From the NCBI GenBank assembly GCA_000499405.2, contig HG738140.1, forward strand, positions 7,102,879 to 7,166,878: a stretch of DNA of 64,000 nucleotides, in the 5' to 3' direction. This document shows, in pieces, positions 1 through 13,500 of the stretch (positions are counted from its first letter, which is position 1; the number at the start of each line of letters is the position of its first letter). Made by a program: the position numbers and the translations under genes. Source of the DNA: Onchocerca volvulus (Eukaryota > Nematoda > Chromadorea > Rhabditida > Onchocercidae). The notes beneath the pieces are model-generated. The model did no database searches and had not been told where the DNA came from. It worked only from the letters and a program-made list of their open reading frames with translations.

Positions 1-2258
1 ATTTTAAATGTTTCTTTAAATATAGTTAAATATGCCACTACTTAGTTATTTAAGATTATTTCAAATTATCATTCATTTGTTAAGCTTGTAATTGTGGACT
101 TTAAAAAATGTTGTTTTAAAATTAATTAAATATGAAAAAAACGAAGTGGATTTTGTTGATAATAGTATTTTGATAATGATAATAATAGACAGTAATAATT
201 TCCAACATGTTATCTTTAGTGATGTTTTTGGGAAAATAAAGCTTCTTTTATTATTTTAGCAAATATATTGATTATTTCTTCGGCATATTCGTTTTTTCCG
301 TATTCGAATATTGGATTTCCTCTTTCAGTTTTTGTTTTTATGTTTTCCTCGAGAATAAATAAAATTATATAGCATCTTCTGATAGTAAATGGGATATAAA
401 TTATTTCTATGATTGTTTTTCTGAACAACAATAAAACTATCTGACATTTTCATTTCATGTAATTAGAACAGAGATTTTTTGGATTTTATCGACATATTTC
501 TAATTTATTGTTTTTTTTTTTTTTTTTAAGATTCGATTATTTTATAGTTAATTGTCTGCGTAAAAAAACGATAATTTTTTGACTTAAAGATTAGAAATTC
601 AACATTAATTTGAAATATTTGACTGTTGTTTATCTTTTGTAATAATGAAGGAGCAAAATCTTTCAAAATATTTATTTGACTCTGTGTTTATAGGATTTTC
701 GGAGAAAATTTTATAAAAAATTCAAAATAAATCCTTTGAGTTAGATTTAGGTGTAATTAAAAACACCTAAATCTAATTCAGAGAATTTGTTTTGAATTTG
801 TAGATACAATTCATTGTCAAATTACATAGACTAATATTGTAAATGAATGAATAATAAATTTAAATAAATAAATAACAATTTTTTCATTTAAAATATTATC
901 TATTTATAGGATAAATACAATCGACTTACTAAAATTGTGAGTAACGGGTAGTAGTTATAATATTTAATTATATCTAACTTTTCACTTCAATTTTTAATTT
1001 CAATAAAAAATTTATCAGCACGGTTATGAAACAATTTGTAATTAATCCGAACTAAATCGGAAGAGAATGCGACGAAATATGAAAAATAAGCTTTTTTTAC
1101 TTAACAATTCAGAAACCATCTAAATAAAACAAAATAAAATTAGCAAATTGAAACAGATTGTTAATCATAACTGCATAATTTTCTTTCATTAAATCAAATA
1201 ATTTACCATAATATTTTTCAAATTTATGCAAAATGGTTTTCGTTTGTTATAAACAATTTTGAAATAAACATTTGAAATAAACAATTTATTTTGAAAGATT
1301 AAAGTCTCAATTTCTAAAGCTTATAAAAATCTGCCAAGAAAATATCGGCTGTCAAAAGCATAAAAAAAAATATTTAATCATGTAATCGCTGATAAAAACT
1401 TCCAAATGTTTTACATTAGCTTAAATATCATTCAGGCAATTCTTTCATTCGATCATTTATTATTATTAAATTTCAGTTAAAATAATAGTTGATAATTTTA
1501 TTTATTCAAATATATCGCAATTACAGGTATTTCGATATTTTAAATATTATATTATGATTCATTTTTAATCAGCTAAGACTATATTTAGCTCAGTTGTAGT
1601 TTAAAGTTTAGATATGAAATTTAGGAAAATCACAAAATTTAACAATTAAATTTTTGATTATAACTAGCAGAAATGCAACCCACAATTTTCGATAACCTGA
1701 AATCAAACAAATAATCGCATCCAACTGATAATTTGTGATATTTTGTCACAAGGAGATTTATTCCTTCTCACGAATAGTTATGGCATTTTAATTGTGCACC
1801 ATTTTCATCTTTTATGAAAATCGCATGGAATATTTTGACGGATTATACAATCTGATCTGACTGTTGGGGAAAAAATTCTGATCGATTTGTAATTTGGATT
1901 GTAAATTGGTTGGATTGATAATTGCTTCTTGTTGTTGTTACTCTGTAGGTCATTAATAGATGGCATTTTTTTTGTAGCACTGCGTGTCTTCAAATTGCTT
2001 TAGCGTAAATATTAAGAAGATTTTATAAATAGAGAAAAAGGCAAAAAAAACTATAGTAATTAGTTGTTCATTCTCTGGTCTTCTAAATTAGCGCCATATG
2101 CTGCCTTAGATACTTTGTGCATTCTTCATTTTATATAGATAAAGGTGGTAATGATTATAGGTGATAATGATTTAGTACAATATTGTACCTATACAATATT
2201 AAAAAGTAAATGAACAATACAAGGTAAGTATAAAAGATACTAATAGTCGTGTCCTACT
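1..2258. other. AT-rich region 3' of the zyxin gene
   Basis: Apart from the hairpin at 718-799 and the palindrome GTACAATATTGTAC near 2176, I see nothing I can support. A 62-codon minus-strand frame at 1805-1993 begins with TTG, not ATG. Confidence 0.4.
718..799 (+). ncRNA. Long near-perfect hairpin, possible small-RNA precursor or folded mobile-element remnant
   Basis: Arms 718-754 and 763-799 are inverted copies with an 8-nt loop (aattaaaa, 755-762). Of 37 positions 33 pair as Watson-Crick. If transcribed from the plus strand three of the other four are G-U wobbles, leaving one mismatch, whereas the minus transcript would have three mismatches. The size resembles a pre-miRNA. No flanking target-site duplication was recognised, and expression cannot be judged from sequence. 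Confidence 0.4.
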
Positions 2259-2680
2259 GAATTGTCGCTTGTGCTGTCGTTAAAATCGTTTTAATACTGA
2301 ATTGGAAGTGTACTGTCGCTGATAGCAATGTTGACAAAACTGCTGTTAAACAAACTGCTCCCGTTGAAAATATTGATGCAGAAGAGACTGATCTTGTTGA
2401 AGACACTGATGGGGAACAGATTTTCGCGCCGTTGATGATGCCAATGTAGTCGACGATACTGATCTTGTTGCCCCGAAAGCTTCCATTTTATATGAATCAT
2501 CCTTGCTATTGATAGTGAGCAGAGGCTTACAACACATTAGTTATACAAGAGATTGGATATGAGGATTAAGATTGGCAATTCTCATATGCCTCAGCTCTTG
2601 TAATATTCCTGATGTTAAGCGAATATTTCACACGATGTCCGTAAACTCTGATAGCAAATCGGAAGACGTGGGAATAAAGG
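2259..2680 (+). pseudogene. Decayed acidic reading frame
   Basis: A GC-richer island. One frame is open from about 2259 to TAG at 2447-2449 and encodes ...NVDKTAVKQTAP then VENIDAEETDLVEDTDGE. A second frame takes over near 2420 with RAVDDANVVDDTDLVAPKA and ends at TGA 2560-2562. The two parts share a DA..(V/E)..TDLV theme, so a frameshift in an acidic, perhaps repetitive protein is a natural reading. Downstream, ATG 2635 gives MSVNSDSKSEDVGIK up to a GTATTT donor. No homolog recognised. It could be an old gene fragment or degraded repeat. Confidence 0.3.
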
Positions 2681-2696
2681 TATTTGTGTCCAGGTT

Positions 2697-2743
2697 TATA
2701 TATACGTGACTCACTTGCCTATATACGTGACTCACGTGACTCA
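2697..2743 (+). promoter_or_regulatory. Cluster of three TGACTCA (AP-1-like) sites
   Basis: TGACTCA at 2707-2713, 2728-2734 and 2737-2743, the first two inside a 21-bp direct repeat (TATATACGTGACTCAC core). A CACGTG E-box is formed between the second and third sites. It lies about 2.1 kb beyond the zyxin stop codon and next to the decayed frame at 2259-2680. Confidence 0.4.
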
Positions 2744-3670
2744 ACGAGAAATCTTGCAAATTTCTTCTATGCAGACTTACTTCGACTATTTAACTTTATT
2801 TACACTGTAGTAATTTGACTTGATCATGGACTATCTGATTTGATAAGAATAATTTGGTCATGACTTTGTTTAAACAATTTTATCTTATCTGATCATGAGT
2901 AATCCGATTTGGTTACGAATTGCCTGATCTGATGCAATAAACTATTCCATAAAGATTATCCCAACTAAATAAAAAATTTGGAAATTTGTTTCATTTTTTT
3001 AGTGATTAAATAAAAAAGAAAAGTAATAATTGTAAAAATTTTTATAAAGTGAAGAAAAAAATTTATAAAAAATTAATGATTTATGACACAGCTAAATAGA
3101 TCGGACTGCATAATAATTTATTTATTTTTTATTCAAGCCTCATGTAACTAAACATTTATTAAATCATATGATTATTCTCGATATTTTTGATTTACTGATT
3201 GTTTTATCTATTTTGAATCTTCGGCATCTTTTTTTCTCTCTTTTTTTTTTTTTTTGTGTTTTCGTAACTGAAATTACGAATATCGCAAAGTAAAAATCAA
3301 AGAATTATGTAATCATTTATAATTAATCTACAATGATAATCTACGATAAGCTACACTTATATATGTATATTACTTTTTGTCTTAATATACCATATGTTAA
3401 TGTCAGAAACATATTGATCAATTCATCTGATTGATTGCTTTATGATTTTTATATCACAAAAAGATGATTAAAGATTATATAATGACAGTTCTTATTGGAT
3501 TGCTCTGATACTAAGAAAAAAGAAAAAAAGAGCGAAAAATTTGAAATTAATAAATGATCCATTTCAAACGTCTTATCTATTTAAAAACAAAAAGAATTCG
3601 TTTCTTTAATTATAATCGTTCGAAAAAATAAGACAATTGAAATGAAAAAGAATACAATTAAAATAATACT

Positions 3671-3985
3671 TGCTGAATGCATAAATGTTTTACATATATA
3701 CTGAACGGTCAAGTTCTTTTTTAATACCATTTAAAAAAAGAAAAAGAAAAAAAAAGCAAAAAAATGGCATATTGTATTAGTAATGAATAAAGTAATTCTA
3801 ATTTTGCAAAATGAAATGAGCCATATCTTATTTAATAATAAATGTTCTATTCAATTTTGATATCAAATGAAATAATTCGTTTCCAGTTTTGATTAAATGA
3901 TTTCGTACTCTTATATACTAGTGCTGCCATGTAGTAGTTGTTGAATGCATAAATTTTTACATGTATACTGAACGGTCAAATATCT
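3671..3985. repeat. Two-copy dispersed direct repeat
   Basis: A segment of about 45 bp containing GAATGCATAAAT and ATACTGAACGGTCAA occurs at 3671-3717 and 3939-3985 with few differences. Nearby, GGTAATTAGTCGTAAAGAAATG (4229-4251) has a partner around 4410-4442, so the 3.6-4.5 kb stretch looks like a worn tandem duplication. No gene seen between 2745 and 4834. Confidence 0.55.
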
Positions 3986-4834
3986 TGCTTAAAAAATTAG
4001 AAAATAATAGGTTGTTGTAAGTGAAAAAAAGAAAGAAAATGAAGATATTCGGAAAAAATATCAATATATTTTTTGGAAAAGGAGAAGACGAAAAAAATAA
4101 ATAAATAAAGCAAAATCAGAAAGCATATAATTGATAGACAGTTTTCAGTTTTCTTCTTCCTTCTTTCTTTTTTTTAAAAGTTACATTCTTTAAAATGAAA
4201 TTACATTTTATTGATCTTTTTTATTGATCTGGTAATTAGTCGTAAAGAAATGATTAAGAATATCTTTAAAAGGGATTAATTAGTATTGAGATTTTTTATC
4301 AATGAAATTAATTAATTCTCTTCATCTTTTATTTTTTGATAAAATATAGATGGTAAAAGGACGAATTTTTTTTTTACTTTTTCTCGCTCAGTTTAAAAGT
4401 TTTGTTGGATCAGTAATTAGTTAGATTCGTAAAGAAATGATTTAAAATGCATGACTAATTCATTACTCAACAGGATTTAAACAATTTCACATCTAGATTT
4501 TATATAAAATTAAGATAAGAAAAAACTGTTGAATGCAAACGGATAGAATTAATTAGCAAGATAGATAATTTAAGCAGCAGTTTGTATTTCTACGGAACAT
4601 GAAGACATTCATTAATTAATTGATAAATAATACTTTAGATATCTTTAAAGAAAAATCACATTTATCAATTTATCAAAGCTTCATCAAAGAAATGAAATAA
4701 AAAAATAAAAAAAAATTACAGATCATATTTTTTTTTTCTTCATCGTGTATTTGATAATTTTCTTATCGAATTTGCATCGTTTTTTTCGTTCCTTGTTTTG
4801 ATTTGATTTTTTGTCTTTTTTTATTGTTTTTTTT

Positions 4835-7800
4835 TCACGATGCTTTCGATAATGCAATCAATCGTTTGCCATTACAGTTTTTGCAGTACAAATGTTGATC
4901 CAATGGATAGCATCTATAATTGTAAATTTTTGAAAAAAAAAAATTCTTTAATTTGCAAATTTGTACAGTTTTATATTTTATGTTGAAATTAATTGAATGA
5001 AATTTAGAATTAAATTATTTTTATTCTTTATTTATGTTGTTATTTCGAGCTCAAATTATCTTCAAGACGCAAGAATTTATTATTATTTGTTTTCACATAT
5101 TATATGAATTTTTTTTTTATTGTGTATGGAAAATTACGTAATTTATTATGTAAAATATTTTAAATGCCAATCGATTGCACGAATATAAATGAACAGTTAT
5201 TGCAAGACTATCATACGATAATCTACAGTTGCACATTTATTCTCGCCTTTTTTCTCTTTTTTTTTTTTTTTCTGAGAATTTTTTTCAAATTTTTACCCTT
5301 GTCCTTCAATTTTGGAACTTAGTTGCATGTTGCAGTCTTCGCATCGATAGCAATTAACATGAAAACTTTTATCCATTGCAACAACTCGTACTGATTCTTC
5401 TTGACCTTCTTCGGGTATAATTGGTTTCGAGCATACTGCACATCGAGGAGCGAATTTTCTGAAAAAAAAAGTAAAAAATAAAACAATATAAAATAAAAAA
5501 ATGAAGAAATTTTAGGAGAAAATAGAATTGAAACAGAAACTATTTATAAAATTGGTTGAAATTTCCGGAACTTTAATTTTTTTATTTTTTGAAATCTCAA
5601 AGAAAAAAAAAACTAGTGCAAAAGAACAAAATGATTATCGGGAAAATCCATTCCAATTGAAAATCTTACTGCGAAATTTCTATGTTGAAAAAAAAGCTAG
5701 CAGAAAGGAAACGGTTGAAAAGAGAAATGATTTTTTTTTTTTTTTTAAATTTTCAAGACAGTTGTTATCATTATTGCTATTGTTTTGCAAAAATATTGAA
5801 ATAGAAAACAAAATCTTTCATCCATTTCATCAATCTTTTTTCTGTTTTCCGTAGAGTTTCACTTCTTTTGGTTAAAAATAAATTGACTTCAGAAAAAAAT
5901 AAAAAAACAAAAAAAAAATAAAAAAAAGATATTTCACAACAGGCGCCTTTATTTTTTCTTTTTTACGGTTAGCCATCATCAGCAATTAATGAATGCAAAT
6001 AAAATAATTTAAGCAAGCAGAGGCAAAATAGAAAATATCTAAATTTACTTATCTTAATTAATTTTGCAACTGATAAGTTTAAACGAATAAAAGTAGAAAA
6101 TTCTTAAATTTTTACATTTTTTTGAAAATTCTTGCATCTTTTGCAAGCTTTTGATTACTGTCGAATTTAAGCAGTCAATAATTTATTTGTTTGATTGCTT
6201 CTATTAATAATTCAATTCTTTTATTATTTTCGAGCTTATGCAATTGTTTACTTTGCTTATTTGTTTGCTAAATGAAAATAAATTTATCTTGCAAATATTT
6301 GCTACAAAAATTGCTTTCTTTTGCAAAATTCTTTCAACAATATAGTTTTTTAAGAAAAGTCAAAAATTATTTATTTTAAGATTATTTCTACGAATAAAAA
6401 TTCCAAGCAAATCTTACTTCTTAATTGTACGATTTCGGGCAAAATTTATAGCCAAACAGCTTTTTTTTTTTTGAGTATTCGTTCCAAAAATTTTCTTTTT
6501 ATTTAAAAATATTTACCCCAAAAAAAAATTGACTTGAAAAAATTAAATAATATTACCAGCTACTTATTTAATGCAATTAATTCATAGTAGGCATTTTTAG
6601 TAATTATTTTATCATTTCCAAATTAATTATAAATTATTTTAAAAATTTCAAACAAATTAATGATAATGATAAAACTTACTCATGGAAACACACGACGCAG
6701 TGTACTTGATTAGCTGAATCAACGGTAAACGGAACTCCATCCAAGCATTTCTTGCAAACGGTACAGATGAAACAATCCGGATGATAAGCACCTCCGGTTG
6801 CACGTAACAGTTTTTCCGTAATCGGTTTGCCGCAACTGCTGCATTTTTCTAACGATTTCTGCAAATATTATACATTTAAAATTTTATTAAAAGTCAAAAA
6901 AAGGTCAAAATTTTCAAGCAAAAACGAAAATGATTATTTGATATAAATAAATAAAAGTTATATTAGCAATAAATTCAGTATTTAGCATAAAATATTTCAC
7001 CAACAATCCTTAATTTGCTTCTCTCTTCTTTCCTTTCCATTTTCAATAAAAATTTTATAAATTATAAATAAATTGCGAAAATAATTTCATTTTTTAAATA
7101 AATTATGATTTTATTTAGAAAATCCCTTTTTTTTAAAAGCTTTCTATTTCTTTTCTCGTTAAAAAGTTATCATTCTATTGAATTTAGCATACGATTAGTA
7201 ATATATTAAAAATAAATGAATGATTCGATGGTAATATTATATTATATTATAATTTCTTAGCAGTATATTATACTGTAAGAAAAAAATTCGAAATATTTTC
7301 TTTCATAAAGAAATATTTCAAAAAAAATAACTGTAATGACAAACGGGAGATAAGTGTCATTGAACTTCAATTTGAATTGCACAATAAATTCTAAATCAAT
7401 AATAAATTGAGTAAAAAATTCAAAAAATGATACAGAAAAAGTATTATTCAAATAATTTGATCGATAAATTATGTAAAGATTCAAATCGGCCATAAGATTT
7501 TTTTTCTCATAAAAATTATTTATAATGACTTTTTACTGACTTTTTACTTTCTGTCGAAAAAAACTGAAAAATTTTGAAATTAATAAAATACAAATTAAAT
7601 ATGATAAATTTGAAATTAGGCAAGGAACGAAATTTCGGAATAGTTGTAAGAGGAAAAAAATTCTTTAATTAAAAATTTAACTTGCTCAGAAGGATAGATT
7701 CAACAAATATGAAAATCGTTTGAACCTTTCGTGCATTCTTTAATGTATAAAAAAATTTTTCAAACTTTAAATTCTAAATAGCAATAAATCGAAAAGTCTT

Positions 7801-8066
7801 TCTTTTTAAAAAAATTAAAACTTACAATTTTGAAAAATATGTAATTCAAAATTATTGTTAAATTAAAATTTAAACTAAATTTTTTTCTTTACTTACCGTA
7901 TAATCATCCTCACAAAGTGCTTTACCATCAACATTGTAAAACGATCCGCCAGCAAGTTGTTTGTTACATTCGTTACAGGTAAAGCATGCCACATGGAACG
8001 TCTCACCAATGGCTGTACAACCTGGACGAGTGTTAGTTATGCCTTCACCACATCTACAGCATTTAT
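4835..8066 (-). CDS. zyx-1: LIM1-LIM2-LIM3 exon block of the zyxin gene
   Basis: Four exons (8066-7897, 6858-6680, 5458-5297, 4913-4835) encode three double zinc fingers. LIM1 reads CCRCGEGIT, then [11 protein letters not shown] and closes LCEDDY. LIM2 reads CSSCGKPIT, then [11 protein letters not shown] and closes [11 protein letters not shown]3 reads CAVCSKPII, then [11 protein letters not shown] and closes LYCKNC. All expected Cys/His/Asp zinc ligands are present. Junction phases are 1 (into LIM1), 0, 2 and 2. The stop TGA follows LIALSKAS at 4835-4837, and AATAAA lies at 4820-4825 only about ten bases beyond it. An alternative acceptor at 8095-8096 would extend LIM1 upstream in frame from 8094, but would not join exon 24575 in frame. 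This block is the most securely identified part of the gene. Confidence 0.95.
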
Positions 8067-10462
8067 CTGAAATTTTATCACTAATTAGTTTGGCCTAAAA
8101 AAAGGAAAAGAAAAAGGTCTTAGAAAGAAAAGTTATGAAATAGTTTGAATTAATTCTTTCGCTATCCTTCTTCATTTATTTCAACAATAACCCTTACCCA
8201 TATATGTTTATTTATAAATAAATATGCATATATGAATAGTGTCGATTATTTGCTCCAAATTGTTTTAATTACAAAAATATCTCAATTTTTACCTAAAATA
8301 ATGTGTAAATTTATTGCGAAATCAATTAATTAAAATCGCGCGAATTTTTTCTAAAAAATTTTTTGGAATGAAACGAGAAAAGAAAAAAAAAAGAAAGAAA
8401 TTATTTCGATTTATCATTACTATTATATTTAATGCAATAAACGAATAATCAAAAAATTATATTTTACATATTTTTATAAAGTAAAAAAGTTAACATTTTA
8501 TGATTCATTCTAATGAAAAATAGGAAACAAAAAAAATAACAACCGCAAGTTGTATTTCAAGTTTCAAATAGATCCGAAATAAATATGTAGCATTCTATCC
8601 ACTTAACTTTATTACAGCACTTAAAAATTATTATCAATAGTTTAAAAGAGAGAGAGAGAAAGAAAAGTAATGAAGAAAAAGGAAAAAAAAAAAAGAAGAA
8701 AGGAATCTCAATTTTGAATATTATTTTTGCGATTACTGAAAGAATGGATGGATCAACGACAAAATGAATTATGTATCAACTATTTCCAATAATTTTCATC
8801 AATTTTTGCTTATTTATTTTTCTCAATTATTTAAATTTTTTTCAACCTTCTAACTTTCTAAATTCTTCAAACTTTTAAACTTTCCCAACTTTACACAAGT
8901 AACGATTGCTTATTATATATCCGAATAAATTAATTAATTAAATAAATAAAATGCATTGGCAAATGAAGTAATATAATATTGAATGAAAGAAGTTTAGCAG
9001 AAAAAAAATTTTGGTAATTTAAAAGTTATGCATTATAATTTGTAAAATTAATATCAGAAATTCAGATTTATCTTTTTGAATGAAGCAAAATATTTGATAA
9101 ATACACTGAAATGAAACGAAAAAAAAAAAGATTGCGAATATATTTTTAGTAACATTTAATCAATCTGGATTAAAGGTAATAAATTGAAACGAGAAAATGT
9201 TTCAACCTTTTTTTTTGGTAATCGAAAAAATACTGGAATGAATAAGTTCTGAATGTGAATTTAATAGCAAAAATGGAAATTTTCTAAAAAATTTTCACTT
9301 TTCGAGAAAAATCAATCAAATACATAATAAAATAAAGTTATTGTGTTTAGAAATTTCGGATATATTTTTACTTTTTGATTTAATATTTTGCAAGAATTGT
9401 CAAAATTAAATTAACAAAATTTTGTTATCAAACATGATAAAACAAAAAGTGCAACATTTAATTCAATATCATATTAATATGACATGGACAATAAATGTAG
9501 ATGGTATAAGTTGATACATGCAAAGAAAATATTAAATTTTTAAAATTAATTTAATATGATTTCAATTTAAATTTAATTTTTTCAAAAACATAATATTATT
9601 AAATGGAATGTTCTAAATCGACACTTCGCAATTAGTAAATTCCTTAAAATTGTATGAATATTCAAATTAGTTCAAGATATCACTGATTTAGTTTCACTAT
9701 TTGTCATAAATTTTTTCCAATAAATTCTAGGAATTTAATTTCAGCACTGTATAATTCATACATATTTTTTTGAAAGCAATTTGATGATTGCAAAAAATCA
9801 ATTAAAAATTTTCACTTAGCAGATGAAGTGTTTTTGAATTGTTTGTTATGTATTCTGAAAAAAAATATATATATTATTTCAAAATTCATAATCTAATAAA
9901 AGAATTTTTAAATAAAGAAAATTATATGCCATAAAAGATCATACAAAAAGCAAATTTTCAAAATTCAAGATATTACGAGAAAGTTTGAATTTGAATTGAA
10001 TAAAAGGAGGGAAAAAAAGAATCCGACATGTTTTTTTTCAAAATCTGAAATTGAAGTTGTCACTTTAGAATAGGAAAATTTCGTATTAAATGATATTCCT
10101 GCTTAATGAAAAAATATTAACATTATTAGAGCGAATTTGATAAATTAATAAATTGAACATTTCTGACCATATTTATCCTGTTCAAAACTTAATTAGCTTG
10201 AAACAAGCATTAAAAAACTTAGACTTGAAAATCACATCATTTCAATTTTTTTTTCGATAATTTTCATCCGGTTTTTGCAGAATTCATTATCAACAATTCA
10301 TTTTTTCCTTTGCTACTTACTAATACAAATGAAAAATTTTGATTGATATCAAATTTTAAAACATAATTTCTCATTTTTTCTATAATTTATAAAAAAAATG
10401 ACTTATAATTATTTCAAGTATATATTCATCTCAACTTTATTACATTTAAATTTAGGAATTTA

Positions 10463-10527
<65 letters not shown>

Positions 10528-13500
10528 GACATGATATTTGCATGTATATACAGATATGGAATTGCACCATATTTGATATGATATATGATAAGAAGAAATG
10601 ATAAAAAAAAAAACATTCAGGGCTTTTCTGATCTCTTCTTCAATCGAAAATTTAGAGAAAAGGTAAAGAAAAATGAAGATTGAATAAAAAAAGTTATTAA
10701 TTTATTTTTTGGTATAAACAAATATTTTATAATATTAAGCCTAATGAAATTATTTATTTTTTCCCTACCAAATTTTAACCAAAATATTATCTTCTACTGA
10801 TAAAATGCATATCACCAATATCTCAATGTAACTATGATACGGTATATAATATGATTTAGATAAATGACACTAATTTAATTTTTTATTTATACATTTATTT
10901 ATATTTTATTGATTAAATAGAAATAATAATAATAACGGAAATAGTATAAATATTGTGATATATTAATGAAATATAAATATAATTGACGTTATTCACATAT
11001 TCTTTTCTTTTTAATTATAAAATATATTAAAATATTGAAAGTAAAAGTTTGGATTAATAATAATGATAATGATTGATTTCTCTTTTTCTTATCTTAAAAA
11101 TTAGTCCTAAATCGGAAGAAAACCAAAAATACAAAAGATATTGAGAAAATTTAACTAGACTTCTCAAATATAATCAATGAAATCAATTTCCGTTCCCATT
11201 TGTCCTCAACTTTCATCGTCATCATGATTTCATTCATGAGAAGAGAAGGAAGAAAGGAATTGATGAGAAATTCAAGTGAAGTGAAACGGATTCCTGTGAT
11301 TGACCGACTTATTATAATGATAATTAGAAGATTCTATCTATAGATAAAACTCGAAAGCGTATCAATGAACTTTTTGCAATTGAAATATTTCAAAATTTAC
11401 CAGCAACTTTCTTTTCGCATAATTTTTAAATTTACCATTCCTATTTTTGAACTGAAAAAAAAAGTATTGAAAAAGATAAATACCAAAAAAAAAAAATGCT
11501 ATAAAAATTGCAAAGCTTAAGGAATTTTGATCAATAAATAGAATTTAAATGAAAAATTAACTGAATCTTTATTTGTACAAAATGAATTATAATATAACTG
11601 GCTTATACTACTAACTCAAGTTAATCGATGATAACCTAATCCTCATTTATCAGCTTAGGATAAAAATGTTTTCCAGTGCTTGACTGTAATAATAATATTA
11701 TTATTAGTAGAACTAAGGTATTACATTTCAAATTTTTGTAAAATTATGACTTTGTAAATGAATTATTGATAAAAATAAAGGGATGAAACTGATTAAAATT
11801 AAATAAAATATACATTTCCCTTTGTTCCTCTCCCCCCCTCCCTCTCTCTTTGATAATTTCATAAAGTATTGCAAATTCTTCAAATCAATAACAAATCTTT
11901 CTTTTTTTTTTGAAAATGAAAAGACGAAAATTTCAAAGAAAAGTAAAAATACAAACATTTGTTTTTTCGAGATTCATATATTTATGCAATGAGAATAGAA
12001 TGAAAAGAAAGTAAAGCAAGCAAACAAATGCTATCTGTCAATAAAAAATTTTCAAATTTTAGATTTTTTATTTTTTTCAAATTCTGAATTTTTATATATA
12101 CATATACATATATAGTTTCATATATTTATGAGTGTATTTCAGTCTCGGAGGGAATTATGGCATTTATTCTCGAGAAAACTGCTTATTCTCGAGATTACTG
12201 CTTACCAATCACTTTTTTCATCTTTATTTTCATTCACTTTTTCCTCTTTCTTATACTTTTTTCTCTATTTTCCTTTCTCTCTCCTTTCTCTTTTTTTTCA
12301 TTTCTTTCCTATTTTATTTTATTATTTGATGAAAAAAAAAATTAAAAAAAAGAAAAATGAAGGAAAATTGAAAATTACATCAAAATTTCATCTATCATCT
12401 AACATTTCCTTCATTTTAAGCTTCCATTTTCAAATTTTAATTTCGATAAAGTGCAGAAAATTTGAAAGTATTACTTTGCTCTGCTGCCAATCTTAATTCT
12501 TGCTTTAAAATTTTTTCAAGTTCCAATCCGAAAATAAATAAAAAGTTGGAAAGAAAAAAAAAGTAAGAAAGGGAACATTCCGGACTTTTTCCTATTTCAA
12601 AATTGCTGAATTGTGGAAACATTTAAATAAGTGAATTATTAAAAATAATTCAAGCTCATAATAATGTAATACAACGTGTATTATTAGTGCAAAGGAATTA
12701 TTTTATTTTATTTTTCCTTGCTTTACAATTTGCTCTAAAATTTCCGTTCTTTTTACTCATTTTCAGTCCTTTTTTTTCTTTTTAGTACAAAAGAAATTCC
12801 AAATTCCTGCATTTAAATTACATCATTTAACAACTGTTTGAAAAATTGCTTCGCAAATTCAATGCAAAAAAACTTAGGATTAAGAATTTAAGCTAATTCT
12901 TTATCATTTATACAATTTCATTAAAAGACCCTAATTTAAAAATAAGCGCATAAATTAAAAAATATAATTCTGATTTTCTCATTTTTTGACATGATTTAAT
13001 AAAATTTTTAAATATTTTGTACATTTATATTTGAATTTAAATATTTGACGATATACTGACATAAAAGAATTTTGGCCAATTTTTATTTTCGTCCTCCTTT
13101 CTTTTTTTTTTTTTTTTTTTTTGAGATATTATGAAGCTTTATTTAATAATATATTTGAAATGTTTACATTTGTATTTGAATTCAAATATTCGGTAATATA
13201 CTGAAGAAAAGAAAAATTGTGAGATTTTTCTTTCAAGTAGCATTACATGCATTATGATGATAATATAATCTGTTATTTCTCATCATTATTTGTCAGAAAT
13301 TTTTATTTTATGATTTTTTTTTATTTGCTAGAAAATTCTTATTGAATATACTTTTAATTCCCTATAAAAAATATTCTACAAAATAAAATTCCGATAAAAC
13401 TAATTTTTTACCGGAAATGGAAGAAAATCGATGCATGACAATTTGGTATCAATTTTTTCCGTATATATTGCCGGATATTTTCCAGATTTTTTTCACGGTA

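Noticed and set aside
1805..1993. 62-codon minus-strand frame MKTRSATKKMP...
   Set aside because: Its first codon is TTG, and there is no partner exon or similarity.
5528..5854. 108-codon plus-strand frame
   Set aside because: Lies in a zyxin intron, starts with a non-ATG codon and is dominated by Phe/Lys from homopolymers.
12128..12496. 122-codon plus-strand frame rich in Phe/Ser/Leu
   Set aside because: Arises from a T- and CT-rich stretch inside the zyxin intron; no domain.
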